From positions 186,001 through 250,000 of the forward strand of contig NZ_JAKSYI010000055.1 of the NCBI RefSeq assembly GCF_022829285.1: a DNA stretch of 64,000 nucleotides. The letters run 5' to 3'. The translations under genes and the position numbers were made by a program. Below, piece after piece: positions 32,862 to 41,894 of this stretch; positions within the stretch are counted from its first letter, which is position 1, and each line of letters starts with the position of its first letter. This DNA comes from Methylobacterium sp. J-078. Its GTDB lineage: Bacteria > Pseudomonadota > Alphaproteobacteria > Rhizobiales > Beijerinckiaceae. Below the pieces are notes generated by a model, which was given only the letters and a program-made list of their open reading frames with translations, was not told the DNA's origin and did no database searches.

Positions 32862-33336
32862 GCAACGCCCTCCATGGCCCGCTCCGCTTGGCCGGGGCGG
32901 ACCCTAGCGGGAGAACGTGCGCTCCGCGACCCGCCGATGACCGTCAGCGTTCAGACAATATTCCAACGTCATGCGGTCTCATTCCCGTGCGCTTTGGTCC
33001 ACACGGACCGTCATGGTCACGTGGCACGCAGGATTGTGCGGCGCAGCGTTGCGGTGGAGGTCATGCTCGGGCAAGCAACCGCGCGCAGCCTTCGTCGCCT
33101 GAATTGGCCCGCGGGCCGATTCGCGGTGGAGACGCATCGGGTGTGCTGAACGGCCCGTACGATGCATTGCGAGAAGAGAGTCTTAACGGATCCGATCTCC
33201 TGAGAGTGATTGAATAGCGCGACCAAGATGGCTGGACCGAACGAAGAACAGGAACGCTGCACTGGACGGACCCGGCGGGTCGATGGTCCGGTTCGCGTAT
33301 CCAGGTTCCGCGGTTGAGAACGGGGGGACTTGAGAC
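32862..33336. other. divergent intergenic region between the alpha-glucosidase and glgP
   Basis: No gene is seen in 475 bases. The stretch contains GGTCC-N4-GGACC (32996-33009) and the 12-base palindrome GGCCCGCGGGCC (33106-33117). A GGGGGG run lies about ten bases before the proposed glgP GTG. Both divergent promoters must lie here, but I could not identify convincing -35/-10 or EcfG elements. Confidence 0.4.
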
Positions 33337-35895
33337 GTGTTGAACGAAAAGCTGATCAGACGGGATGGACGCTATGAGGCTTCTGCAGCAACGGGTCCGG
33401 ACATGACGGCGCAGCGTGACGCGAGCGCCGCGCCCGCGCACGTCCGCCAGGGCCGGGTGAGCCCGGATCGGGCGATTTCGGGCAATGCCGTCGCCGAACT
33501 GCGCGAGGCGATCCTCGCCAAGCTCGCCTACGCGATCGGACGAACCCCCGCCAATGCCCGCGAACGCGACTGGTTCGCCGCGACCGCACTGGCTCTCCGC
33601 GACCGGATCGTGGACGCCTGCGTGGACGGCGAGCGCTCGATACCGAACAAGCGGGTCTACTACCTCTCCCTCGAATTCCTCATCGGCCGGCTCCTGTCCG
33701 ATGCCATGAACAATCTCGGTCTCGTCGAGACCACGCGCGCGGCCCTGCGCGAACTCGGCGTCGATCTGGGCGACGTGGAGGCTGCCGAGCCGGACGCCGC
33801 CCTCGGGAACGGCGGCCTCGGCCGCCTCGCCGCCTGCTTCATGGAAAGCATGGCGAGCCTGTCGATCCCGGCCATCGGCTACGGCATCCGCTACGATCAC
33901 GGCCTGTTCCGGCAATCGCTGGAGGACGGCTGGCAGAAGGAAGCGCCGGAGACCTGGCTCGCCGAGGGCAATCCCTGGGAGTTCGTCCGGCCCGAGGCAA
34001 CCTACAGCATCGGCTTCGGCGGGCACGTCACCATGTCCTCCGTGTCCGAGGGCGTCATCCGCCGTCACTGGCACCCGGCCGAGACGGTGCGGGCCGTCGC
34101 GCACGACGTGCCGGTGGTCGGCTGGCGCGGGCGCCACGTGAACACCCTGCGGCTGTGGAAGGCGGAGGCCGAGGCCCCCGTCGATCTGGCGCGCTTCAAC
34201 GGCGGCGACCATGTCGGCGCCGTCGCGGGCCGGGCCCGGGCCGAGGCGATCTCGCGGGTGCTCTACCCGAGCGATTCGTCGGCCGAGGGCCAGGAGTTGC
34301 GCCTGCGGCAGGAATACTTCTTCACCTCCGCCTCCCTGCAGGACCTCGTGCGGCGCCACATGGCCGAGCGCGGCGACCTGCGCTCCCTGGCCGATCACGC
34401 CGCGATCCAGCTCAACGACACCCATCCGGCCATCGCGGTTCCGGAGCTGATGCGCCTCCTGCTGGAGGATCACGGCCTGAACTGGGAGGATGCCTGGCAC
34501 ATCACCACCAACACCCTCGGCTACACCAACCACACGCTCCTGCCCGAGGCGCTGGAGACCTGGCCGGTGGAGCTGATGGAGCGGGTGCTCCCGCGCCACA
34601 TGCAGATCATCTACCTGATCAACTGGATGCATCTGGAGGAGCAGGGCAAGCACGGGCGGGGCAATGCCGCCCAGCTCGCCTCCGTCTCCCTAATCGACGA
34701 GAGCCACGGCAAGCGGGTGCGCATGGGGCATCTCGCTTTCCTCGGCGCGCGGCGCGTCAACGGCGTCTCGGCCCTGCACACCGATCTCATGCGCTCGACG
34801 GTGTTCAAGGACCTGCACGCCCTCGACACCGACAAGATCGTCAACAAGACCAACGGCATCACCTTCCGGCGCTGGCTCCACAACGCGAACCCGGAACTCA
34901 CCGCGCTCGCCATCGAGGCGGTGGGACCCGAGGTGCTCGATACGCCGGAGCTGCTCACCGGTCTGGCCGAGGTGGCCTCGGACCCGAACTTCCAGTCGCG
35001 CTACGCCGCCATGCGGCGCGCCCGTAAGGCGGCGCTGGCCAATGTCGTGACCGAGCGCACAGGCATCGCGATCGACCCCTCCGCCCTGTTCGACGTGCAG
35101 ATCAAGCGCATCCACGAGTATAAGCGCCAGCTTCTCAACGTCATCGAGACGGTGGCGCTCTACCAGGCGATCAAGGCGGACCCGAAGCGGGACTGGACGC
35201 CCCGCGTCAAGATCTTCGGCGGCAAGGCGGCGCCGAGCTACGTGCAGGCCAAGCTCATCATCAAGCTCGCCTGCGACGTCGCCAAGGTGGTCAATGCCGA
35301 TCCGGACGTCGCCGGGCGCCTGACCGTGGCCTTCCTGCCGAACTATTCGGTGAGTCTCGCCGAGGCGATCATCCCGGCGGCCGACCTGTCGGAGCAGATC
35401 TCCACGGCCGGCATGGAGGCCTCGGGCACCGGCAACATGAAGCTCGCCCTCAACGGTGCGCTGACCATCGGTACCCTGGACGGCGCGAACATCGAGATCC
35501 GCGACCATGTCGGCCCGGAGAACATCTTCATCTTCGGTCTGGATGCCGCCGGGGTGCAGGCCCGCATGGCCGAGCCGAACTACGCCGAGGCCGCCATCGC
35601 CGCCTCCCCGCGCCTGAAGGCGGCCCTCGACCTCATCGAATCCGGCCGGTTCTCGCCGGAGGAACCGGGCCGCTTCCGGCCCATCGTCGACGACCTGCGC
35701 CACAACGACCGCTACCTGCTCACCGTCGATTTCGACGATTACTGGCGGGCCCAGCGCGCGGTCGATGCCGCCTGGAACGACCCGAAGGCGTGGTGGCGCG
35801 CGGCGATCCTCAACACGGCACGGATGGCGTGGTTCTCGTCGGACCGGTCCATGCGCGAATACGCCGAGGAGATCTGGCGGGTCCGCGTCGGCTGA
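33337..35895 (+). CDS. glgP: glycogen phosphorylase
   Basis: GlgP releases glucose-1-phosphate from glycogen chain ends. The 852-residue GT35 protein contains YYLSLEFLIGRLL, GNGGLGRLAACFMES and HINDTH-like QLNDTHPAIAVPEL. The pyridoxal-phosphate site EASGTGNMKLALNGALTIG carries the cofactor lysine at residue 702. The start is taken as GTG 33337 with a purine run upstream; ATG 33403 would remove 22 poorly conserved residues. It is divergent from the alpha-glucosidase and ends at a bidirectional terminator. It completes the degradation arm with GlgX and MalQ. Confidence 0.95.
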   Translation: MLNEKLIRRDGRYEASAATGPDMTAQRDASAAPAHVRQGRVSPDRAISGNAVAELREAILAKLAYAIGRTPANARERDWFAATALALRDRIVDACVDGERSIPNKRVYYLSLEFLIGRLLSDAMNNLGLVETTRAALRELGVDLGDVEAAEPDAALGNGGLGRLAACFMESMASLSIPAIGYGIRYDHGLFRQSLEDGWQKEAPETWLAEGNPWEFVRPEATYSIGFGGHVTMSSVSEGVIRRHWHPAETVRAVAHDVPVVGWRGRHVNTLRLWKAEAEAPVDLARFNGGDHVGAVAGRARAEAISRVLYPSDSSAEGQELRLRQEYFFTSASLQDLVRRHMAERGDLRSLADHAAIQLNDTHPAIAVPELMRLLLEDHGLNWEDAWHITTNTLGYTNHTLLPEALETWPVELMERVLPRHMQIIYLINWMHLEEQGKHGRGNAAQLASVSLIDESHGKRVRMGHLAFLGARRVNGVSALHTDLMRSTVFKDLHALDTDKIVNKTNGITFRRWLHNANPELTALAIEAVGPEVLDTPELLTGLAEVASDPNFQSRYAAMRRARKAALANVVTERTGIAIDPSALFDVQIKRIHEYKRQLLNVIETVALYQAIKADPKRDWTPRVKIFGGKAAPSYVQAKLIIKLACDVAKVVNADPDVAGRLTVAFLPNYSVSLAEAIIPAADLSEQISTAGMEASGTGNMKLALNGALTIGTLDGANIEIRDHVGPENIFIFGLDAAGVQARMAEPNYAEAAIAASPRLKAALDLIESGRFSPEEPGRFRPIVDDLRHNDRYLLTVDFDDYWRAQRAVDAAWNDPKAWWRAAILNTARMAWFSSDRSMREYAEEIWRVRVG

Positions 35896-35942
35896 TGTCA
35901 GGTGCGCCCGGCCCCGAGGGGCCGGGCCTCACCGGGACGGGA

Positions 35943-35987
35943 AACGAAAAACGGCGCGCCCCTGCCGGGGACGCGCCGCTTTTCGTT
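35943..35987. terminator. bidirectional terminator between glgP and the flavin reductase gene
   Basis: AACGAAAAACGGCGCGCCCC pairs with GGGGACGCGCCGCTTTTCGTT across a four-base TGCC loop, with one bulged A and one mismatch. T-rich ends occur on both strands. It lies between the stop of glgP (+) and the stop of the 36003-36947 gene (-). Confidence 0.85.
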
Positions 35988-36002
35988 CGGATCGTGCTTC
36001 GT

Positions 36003-36947
36003 TCAGATCCCGGGCTCGATCAGCACCGGATAGCAGCGGGCGCCGGACGCGGCGGCCAGGACCTCGACGGCACCGACCGTCGAGGCGTCGCCCGCCACGT
36101 GGACCACGTCCGTGCTGCGCAGCGAGGGCAGATGGGCCGTCAGGGGACCCGGGCGGACCTCGGGGGGGCGCTGGCGGGTCCGGTCGGACACCATGACGAT
36201 GCGCGTCACCCCGGTGGCGCGCAGCCAGTCGAGGGCGGGGCGCATGTAGAGGTCGAGGGGATCGCGCGCGCCGACCATCAGGGTGACTTCGCGGGCCGGA
36301 TCGATGTAGCGGGCGGCCCGGGCGATCGACCAGATCGGCGCGAAGCCGGTCTCGGCCGCGAGTAGGACGAGACGTCCGCTGCCCGGCCGGTAGAAGCCGC
36401 GCCCGACCGGGCCCTTCACCTTGACGGGGTGATCGAGATCGATGCCCTCGCCGAGGGCGTGCCCGAGGCCGCTCCCGTCGGAATTCAGGCGCAGTTGAAA
36501 GACGAGTTCGTTGAGTTCGGCCGAGCCATCGACCCGCAGGGTCGGGCTCAGGGTCGCGGGCTCGAAACCCGCGAAGGTCACCACGACCTGATGGCCCGGC
36601 TCCAGCGGCAATCGGCGGGTGAGCGTCACCACGACCTGGACGGTGTGCAGTCCGAGCGGACTGATCTCCGTCACGGTCCCAGTCCGCTTCTGGACGGCGG
36701 CGCTCCGGGTCGGCAGGGGATGGGGGCGGGGCGCCTCGATGCTGGCCGGGCGCGGCAGGGCGAGCTTCACCGACTCGCTGCGATGCGAACGGCTCTGGGC
36801 GCGGCGCGGAGCCGGCGCCGACCCCTGTCCGTTCAATCCGGGTGTGGGGGCGATCATCCCATCGGCGAGGGCGGCCTCCAGCGGTGTGTCGCCGGTGGAA
36901 ACGCGCACGGACTTGCCGTTGACGACGAGCGAGCAGCGGGCGCTCAT
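36003..36947 (-). CDS. ferredoxin-NAD(P)H reductase-like flavoprotein with a truncated ferredoxin domain
   Basis: This is a 314-residue protein. Residues 1-35 look like the start of a plant-type [2Fe-2S] ferredoxin (LVVNGKSVRVSTGDTPLEAA). However, where the CxxxxCxxC cluster loop should follow there is PTPGLNGQG and no cysteine; the whole protein has only Cys5 and Cys305. After an Arg/Pro-rich linker, residues about 85-314 form an FNR-like module: a flavin beta-barrel (EPGHQVVVTF), the nicotinamide site AAETGFAPIWSIARAA, GARDPLDLYM and HVAGDASTVGAVE. The usual RxYS flavin motif is not obvious (TLSPTLRVDG). This resembles oxygenase reductases that lost their iron-sulfur domain. The electron partner is unknown. 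Confidence 0.75.
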   Translation of the reverse strand: MSARCSLVVNGKSVRVSTGDTPLEAALADGMIAPTPGLNGQGSAPAPRRAQSRSHRSESVKLALPRPASIEAPRPHPLPTRSAAVQKRTGTVTEISPLGLHTVQVVVTLTRRLPLEPGHQVVVTFAGFEPATLSPTLRVDGSAELNELVFQLRLNSDGSGLGHALGEGIDLDHPVKVKGPVGRGFYRPGSGRLVLLAAETGFAPIWSIARAARYIDPAREVTLMVGARDPLDLYMRPALDWLRATGVTRIVMVSDRTRQRPPEVRPGPLTAHLPSLRSTDVVHVAGDASTVGAVEVLAAASGARCYPVLIEPGI

Positions 36948-37011
36948 GGTCGTCCTTCGAATGGTGGAGAGGCGGGAAAGGATGAATGTGCCGCGACGCG
37001 ATCTCGGCGCG

Positions 37012-37356
37012 TCAGCGCGGGCCGTCGAGGATCATGTCGACGAGGGCCGCCCAGCGGTCGCGAACGATCCGCGCCTCGGGCGTCAGCGTCTCGGGGACCT
37101 CCATCCGGGTCAGGCAGGCGCGCAGGCGCTCCGTCTCGCGGCGCTCGGCGCCGAGGACCGCCTTCATCACCTGAATTTCCGCCCGGAGGCGGGACACCTC
37201 GGCATTCGTCTGATCGGGCCGGGCCGGCACGGGCGCCGGTTCCTCACGCACCGGAACCGGGGCGGGAACGACGTGGAGCGGCCGCGCCATCAGGCGCCGG
37301 ACGATACTGGTGTCGATCTCGTCGTCTGCGATCCGCAACGCGGCCTGCGCCATCAC
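37012..37356 (-). CDS. hypothetical coiled-coil protein (114 aa)
   Basis: This is a 114-residue protein with no family I recognise. It has a Pro/Val-rich segment (VPAPVPVREEPAPVPARP, about 29-46), a probable coiled coil at about 50-84 (SRLRAEIQVMKAVLGAERRE) and an acidic C terminus. No membrane segment or cofactor motif is seen. It is 64 bases upstream of the flavin reductase on the same strand and might share a transcript. Codons 1 and 2 are both ATG, so the exact start is ambiguous by one residue. Confidence 0.6.
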   Translation of the reverse strand: MMAQAALRIADDEIDTSIVRRLMARPLHVVPAPVPVREEPAPVPARPDQTNAEVSRLRAEIQVMKAVLGAERRETERLRACLTRMEVPETLTPEARIVRDRWAALVDMILDGPR

Positions 37357-37486
37357 ACCATCTCCTGGCGGCCGGCGCTGACGCCCACCGCTCGCACCCG
37401 TTCTAAGGGTGAACGATGCCGGATCATGGTTAAGGGAGGTTTAAGCCGATCCTCGAGACTTCGTTGGATCGGTTCGGCGTTTCGCC

Positions 37487-40400
37487 TCAAGCTGCTTCAG
37501 GCGCAGCCCCGAGAAGTTGCCGGGCCTGCAGCATCGACATCGGCTCCCCGAAGGCAAATCCTTGCGCATATTCGCAGCCGAGCTCGAACAGAGCCTGCGT
37601 ATCACCCTCGGATTCTGCACCCTCGGCGATGATCGACAGTCCGAGTTCCTGGGCCATCTTCACGATGGACCGCAGGATCGCGGTCTGGCCCGTCGCGATC
37701 TGGCGCACGAAGGACCGGTCGATCTTGATCGCGTCGAAGGGGAAGCGCTGCAGGTAGGACAGGGCCGAATAACCGGTGCCGAAATTGTCGAGGGAGAGAC
37801 CGGCCCCGAGGTCGCGGATGCGGTGAAGCATCTGTGCGGCGTATTCCGGGTTTTCCATCACGAGGCTCTCGCTCATTTCGAGCTTGAGGGACCCTGGAAT
37901 CACACCGGAGCGCGCCAGAATCGTCTTCACGTCGTGCAGCAGGTCGTGTCGCAGGAGCTGACGCGAAGACACGTTGACGGAGGCGAAGATCGGCGGATCG
38001 ACGTCGAGGGAGCGCTGCCATGCGGCGAGTTCCAGGGCGGTCCGCTCCAGGGCGAAGATGCCCAGGTTGACGATGAAGCCGCTCTCCTCCGCGATGGGCA
38101 GGAAGGTCGCCGGCGTGATGCGGCCGAGCTTCGGATGGTCCCAGCGCAGCAGCGTCTCGAAGCCCGCCACGGTGCGGTCCTCCAGCCGGACGATGGGCTG
38201 GAACAGGACCTTCATCTCGTTGCGCTCGATCGACCGGCGCAGGTCGGCCTCCAGCATCAGCCGGTCGCCGCGCTCGTTGCGCATGGTGGCGCGGAAGACC
38301 TCGATGCGGTCGCCGCCGCCGCGCTTGGCCTGGATCATGGCCATCTCGGCGTTCTTGAAGACCTCGTCCCGCTTCAGATTCGCGCCGCCCTCGTGCAGGG
38401 TGATGCCGATGGAGACGGTGAGGAAGATCTCGCGGTCGGCATAAGTGATCGGCGTGGCGATCGCCTTGCGGATCATCTCCGCGAAGGCGAGGATCCGGTC
38501 GGGCTCGCGCTCCGACAGAAGGATCAAGGCGAACTCGTCGCCCGCGACCCGGGCCAGGGTGTCCTGCGGCCGAAGGAGCCGGCCGAGGCGGCGCGACAGG
38601 GTCAGCAGGATCGAATCGCCCGCCGAGAGACCGATGACCTCGTTGATCCCCTTGAAGCGGTCGATGTCGAGGACGATCGTGGTCGGCTTCAGGCGCGGGT
38701 CCTGGCTGGCGAAGGCCAGGGCGGCATCGAGGCGGTCGTAGAAGAGCTCGCGGTTCGGCAGGCCCGTCAGGCTGTCGTGGACCGCGTCGTGCAGCAGGCG
38801 TTCCTCGGCGGTCTTCACCTCCGTGACGTCGCTGATCGTGCCGACGACGCGGATCACCTCGCCGTCCGACCCGATGACCGGGCGCGCCTTCAGGCGATAC
38901 CAGAAGTAGGGTCCCACCGTGGAACGGAGGCGGAAGTCGTGGACGATGCGGCCGCGCCGCTCCTCGATCACGGTATCGAGGGCGGCCGAGTAGCGCTCGA
39001 CGTCGAAGGGATGCACGAGGTTCAGCCAGTTCGCCGCGGGCCCTTCGAGGGTGCCGCGCTTGAGGCCGAGTTGGCCCTCGATCTCCTGGCCCGCGAAGAC
39101 CCGGTCGCCGGGCACGTCCCAGTCGAACACCACGTCGCCGGCTCCCGTCAGGGCGAGCGCCCGCCGCTCTGTGTCCGACACCAGGGCGTGGGTGAGGCCG
39201 CCGCCCGCGAAGGCATGCTGCATCACCGTGAAGCCGATAAGCATGACGATGAGTACGAGGCCGCCGATCAGCGCCGGCTGGACGAGGTCGCTGCCGATCT
39301 GACCGGTGATGGCGAAGCCCGCCGCCACCACCCAGACCAGGAGCAGGCACCAGGTCGGGACCAGCAGGATGGCGCGGTCGTAACCGTTATGTGCCGCGAG
39401 GTAGACGATCAGCAGGAGGCCAACCCCCGCCACCGCCGCCACGGAGATGCGCGCCACGCCCGCCGCCACCGGCGGATCGAACACCGCGAGGCCCACGAGG
39501 CAGGCGAGGAACAGCAGCCAGATGATGGCGACGTGGCTGTAGCGGACGTGCCAGCGGCTGAGATTGAGATAGGCGAACAGGAAGACGAGGAGCGTCGCAC
39601 CCAAAACCGCCTCGGTGGAGGCACGGTAGACCCGCTCGGCTACTTCGGTGATGGGGAAGATGCGTTGCAGAAAGCCGAAGTCGATGCACGCATAGGCCAG
39701 GACCGCCCAGGCGAGCGAGGCCGCCGCCGGAAAGATGATCGCGCCCTTGACCACGAAGATGATCGTCAGGAACAGGGCCAGGAGGCCCGCGATGCCGATG
39801 ATGATACCCTTGTAGAGCGTCAGCCCGGTCGATTTCTTCCGGTAGGCTTCCTGGTCCCAGAGATAGACCTGCGGGATGTTCGGGCCGCGCAGCTCCGCCA
39901 CGTAGGTGACGGTGGCGCCCGGATCGAGGGTGATGACGAACTGGTCGGAATCCGGGTTCTCGTCGCGCTCGGGACGGATGCCCTGGCTCGCCGTGATGGC
40001 GGCGATGCGCGAGCCGCCGAGGTCGGGCCAGATCACGCCCGAGCCGACGAGGCGGAAATGCGGGGCGACGAGGACCCGGTCGACCTGCTCGTCGGTGTCG
40101 TTGGTCAGCGCGAAGACCATCCAGTCGGGCCGGGCCCCGGCGTCGCGGGCCTTGACCACGATGCGGCGGACGATGCCGTCCTTGCCCGGGGCGGTGGAGA
40201 TCTGGATGAGATCGCCGTCCGAGCGGTAGCGCTCGATCATCGGGGTGAGGTCGATCGCCGGCGCATCGAGGGTGACCCGCACGGCCTCGACGGCCCGGGC
40301 CGGCACGATCCCGGCCAGCAGGCCGAGGAGCGTCGCGACGAGGGCCGACAGGATGACGGCGATGACGGGGGCGATTCTGCGCAACGGGCGAGTGTTCCGG

Positions 40401-40519
40401 CCGGGCGGGGCGTCGTCGGGAAGAAGGGCAGGAAAGATCCGTCTGGGCCGGCGGCTCAGTCGTATCGGCGGGTTCCGCCGCGAGCAAGGCGGGCGAGCGC
40501 CGCGTGGGCGGGCATTCAC
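37487..40519 (-). CDS. membrane-bound GGDEF-EAL protein with 7TM sensor and PAS domain
   Basis: This is a 1010-residue signalling protein. It has an N-terminal hydrophobic segment (about 50-75), a beta-rich periplasmic-looking domain (about 80-225), then about seven membrane helices (230-450) of the 7TMR-DISM type. A PAS domain follows (about 470-600), then GGDEF (signature AGDEF, residues 659-663) and EAL. The EAL motif reads FETLL (Glu788). NVSSRQL, EMSES, KIDRSFV and AEGAES are present, but the usual DDFGTG is D911-N912-FGTG. The Asp-to-Asn change may weaken cyclic-di-GMP hydrolysis. AGGA lies before ATG 40519. The sensed signal is unknown. Confidence 0.9.
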   Translation of the reverse strand: MNARPRGARPPCSRRNPPIRLSRRPRRIFPALLPDDAPPGRNTRPLRRIAPVIAVILSALVATLLGLLAGIVPARAVEAVRVTLDAPAIDLTPMIERYRSDGDLIQISTAPGKDGIVRRIVVKARDAGARPDWMVFALTNDTDEQVDRVLVAPHFRLVGSGVIWPDLGGSRIAAITASQGIRPERDENPDSDQFVITLDPGATVTYVAELRGPNIPQVYLWDQEAYRKKSTGLTLYKGIIIGIAGLLALFLTIIFVVKGAIIFPAAASLAWAVLAYACIDFGFLQRIFPITEVAERVYRASTEAVLGATLLVFLFAYLNLSRWHVRYSHVAIIWLLFLACLVGLAVFDPPVAAGVARISVAAVAGVGLLLIVYLAAHNGYDRAILLVPTWCLLLVWVVAAGFAITGQIGSDLVQPALIGGLVLIVMLIGFTVMQHAFAGGGLTHALVSDTERRALALTGAGDVVFDWDVPGDRVFAGQEIEGQLGLKRGTLEGPAANWLNLVHPFDVERYSAALDTVIEERRGRIVHDFRLRSTVGPYFWYRLKARPVIGSDGEVIRVVGTISDVTEVKTAEERLLHDAVHDSLTGLPNRELFYDRLDAALAFASQDPRLKPTTIVLDIDRFKGINEVIGLSAGDSILLTLSRRLGRLLRPQDTLARVAGDEFALILLSEREPDRILAFAEMIRKAIATPITYADREIFLTVSIGITLHEGGANLKRDEVFKNAEMAMIQAKRGGGDRIEVFRATMRNERGDRLMLEADLRRSIERNEMKVLFQPIVRLEDRTVAGFETLLRWDHPKLGRITPATFLPIAEESGFIVNLGIFALERTALELAAWQRSLDVDPPIFASVNVSSRQLLRHDLLHDVKTILARSGVIPGSLKLEMSESLVMENPEYAAQMLHRIRDLGAGLSLDNFGTGYSALSYLQRFPFDAIKIDRSFVRQIATGQTAILRSIVKMAQELGLSIIAEGAESEGDTQALFELGCEYAQGFAFGEPMSMLQARQLLGAAPEAA

Positions 40520-40592
40520 CGTTTCCTAACCGTGGCGCGGAGCCGCTTCGATCGCCCGCCTTTGCGGCCAAAACAAGCCGGGCGGTATCGCT

Positions 40593-41888
40593 TCAGGCGG
40601 TGCGGAGCGTCGCCGCGATCCGGTCGAGGCCCGGCAGCTTCTTGATCGGCCCGATCGCCGCCAGGGTCGGCGCGCCGGAGAGCAGGTGTTTGCCGGCGGC
40701 GCGAACGTGATCCACCGTGACGGCATCGACCTTGGCGATGACTTCGCTCGCCGGAATGACGCGGCCCCAGGCCAGGATCTGGCGGGCGTTGCGCTCAATG
40801 CGCCCACCCGGCGTCTCCAGGGCGGAGAGTAGCGCCACCTTCAGCTGCGCCTTGGCGCGGGCGACCTCCACAGTGTCGGCGTCCGCCGCCGCCCGGATCG
40901 TCGCCTCGAGGGTCACGTCCATGAGTTCGGCGAGATCCCCACCGGACGTGCCGGCGCCGATGCCGAACAGGCCGCAATCGTAGAACGACCAGTGGAAGGA
41001 CTGGATCTCGTATGCGAGGCCGCGGGTCTCGCGCACCTCGTGCCAGAGCCGGGAGGTCAGACCGCCCCCGAGCACCTGCGCGAAGATGTGAAGGGCGTAG
41101 TAGTTCTCGTCGCGGAACGAGAGGCCCGGCAGGCCGAGCACGACGTTCGCCTGTTCGAGCTTCCGGGGCAGGCGCTTCTCGCCGCCGCCATAGAGGCCCG
41201 GGACCGTCTCCGGCGCCTGCCGCGGGGCGAGGCCGCCGAAGTGCCGGGTCGCGGAGGCGACGATGCGCTCGTGCTCGATGGCGCCGGCGGCGGCCAGGAC
41301 GATGCGGTCGGGGGTGTATTCCCGCGCGATATAGGCCTGGATGGCGTCGCGGTCGAAGCTGTTGATGGTCTGCGGCGTACCGATGATCGGCCGGCCCATG
41401 GGCTGGTTCGGAAACGCCGCCTCGGTGAAGGCCTCGTAGACGACGTCGTCCGGCGTATCCTCGATGGCTGCGTGCTCCTGCAGGATCACGCTCTTCTCGC
41501 GGGCGAGTTCGCCCGCATCGAAGACCGAGCCCGTGAGGATGTCGCCGATCACGTCGAGGGCGACGCCCGCATCCTCGCCCAGGACCCGCGCCGTGTAGCT
41601 CGTGCCCTCCGCGCTGGTGGCGGCGTTGATGTCGCCACCGACATTCTCGATATCCTCCGCGATGCGGCGCGCCGAGCGGGTCTTCGTACCCTTGAAGGCC
41701 ATGTGCTCGATGAGGTGGCTGAGGCCGCCCTCGTCCGCGCGCTCATGGCGCGAGCCCGCCCCGACCCAGACTCCGAGGGTCGCCGTCGCCACGCCCGGCA
41801 TGGCCTCGCTGACCACGGTGACCCCGTTGTCGAGCTTGGTGATCTTCAGGTCGGGGGAGGCGCCGTGGGTGGCGAAATGCTGGTTCAT
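40593..41888 (-). CDS. M16-family zinc peptidase
   Basis: This 431-residue peptidase is of the mitochondrial-processing-peptidase type. The inverted zinc motif HLIEH (His58, Glu61, His62) and the third ligand Glu138 (76 residues on) are intact, so it should be active. No clear signal peptide is seen. Alphaproteobacterial members are thought to be relatives of the mitochondrial beta subunit; natural substrates are unclear. It follows thrC with only six bases between, a gene order that is common in Hyphomicrobiales, and probably belongs to the same transcript. Confidence 0.92.
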   Translation of the reverse strand: MNQHFATHGASPDLKITKLDNGVTVVSEAMPGVATATLGVWVGAGSRHERADEGGLSHLIEHMAFKGTKTRSARRIAEDIENVGGDINAATSAEGTSYTARVLGEDAGVALDVIGDILTGSVFDAGELAREKSVILQEHAAIEDTPDDVVYEAFTEAAFPNQPMGRPIIGTPQTINSFDRDAIQAYIAREYTPDRIVLAAAGAIEHERIVASATRHFGGLAPRQAPETVPGLYGGGEKRLPRKLEQANVVLGLPGLSFRDENYYALHIFAQVLGGGLTSRLWHEVRETRGLAYEIQSFHWSFYDCGLFGIGAGTSGGDLAELMDVTLEATIRAAADADTVEVARAKAQLKVALLSALETPGGRIERNARQILAWGRVIPASEVIAKVDAVTVDHVRAAGKHLLSGAPTLAAIGPIKKLPGLDRIAATLRTA

Positions 41889-41894
41889 GGGCGC

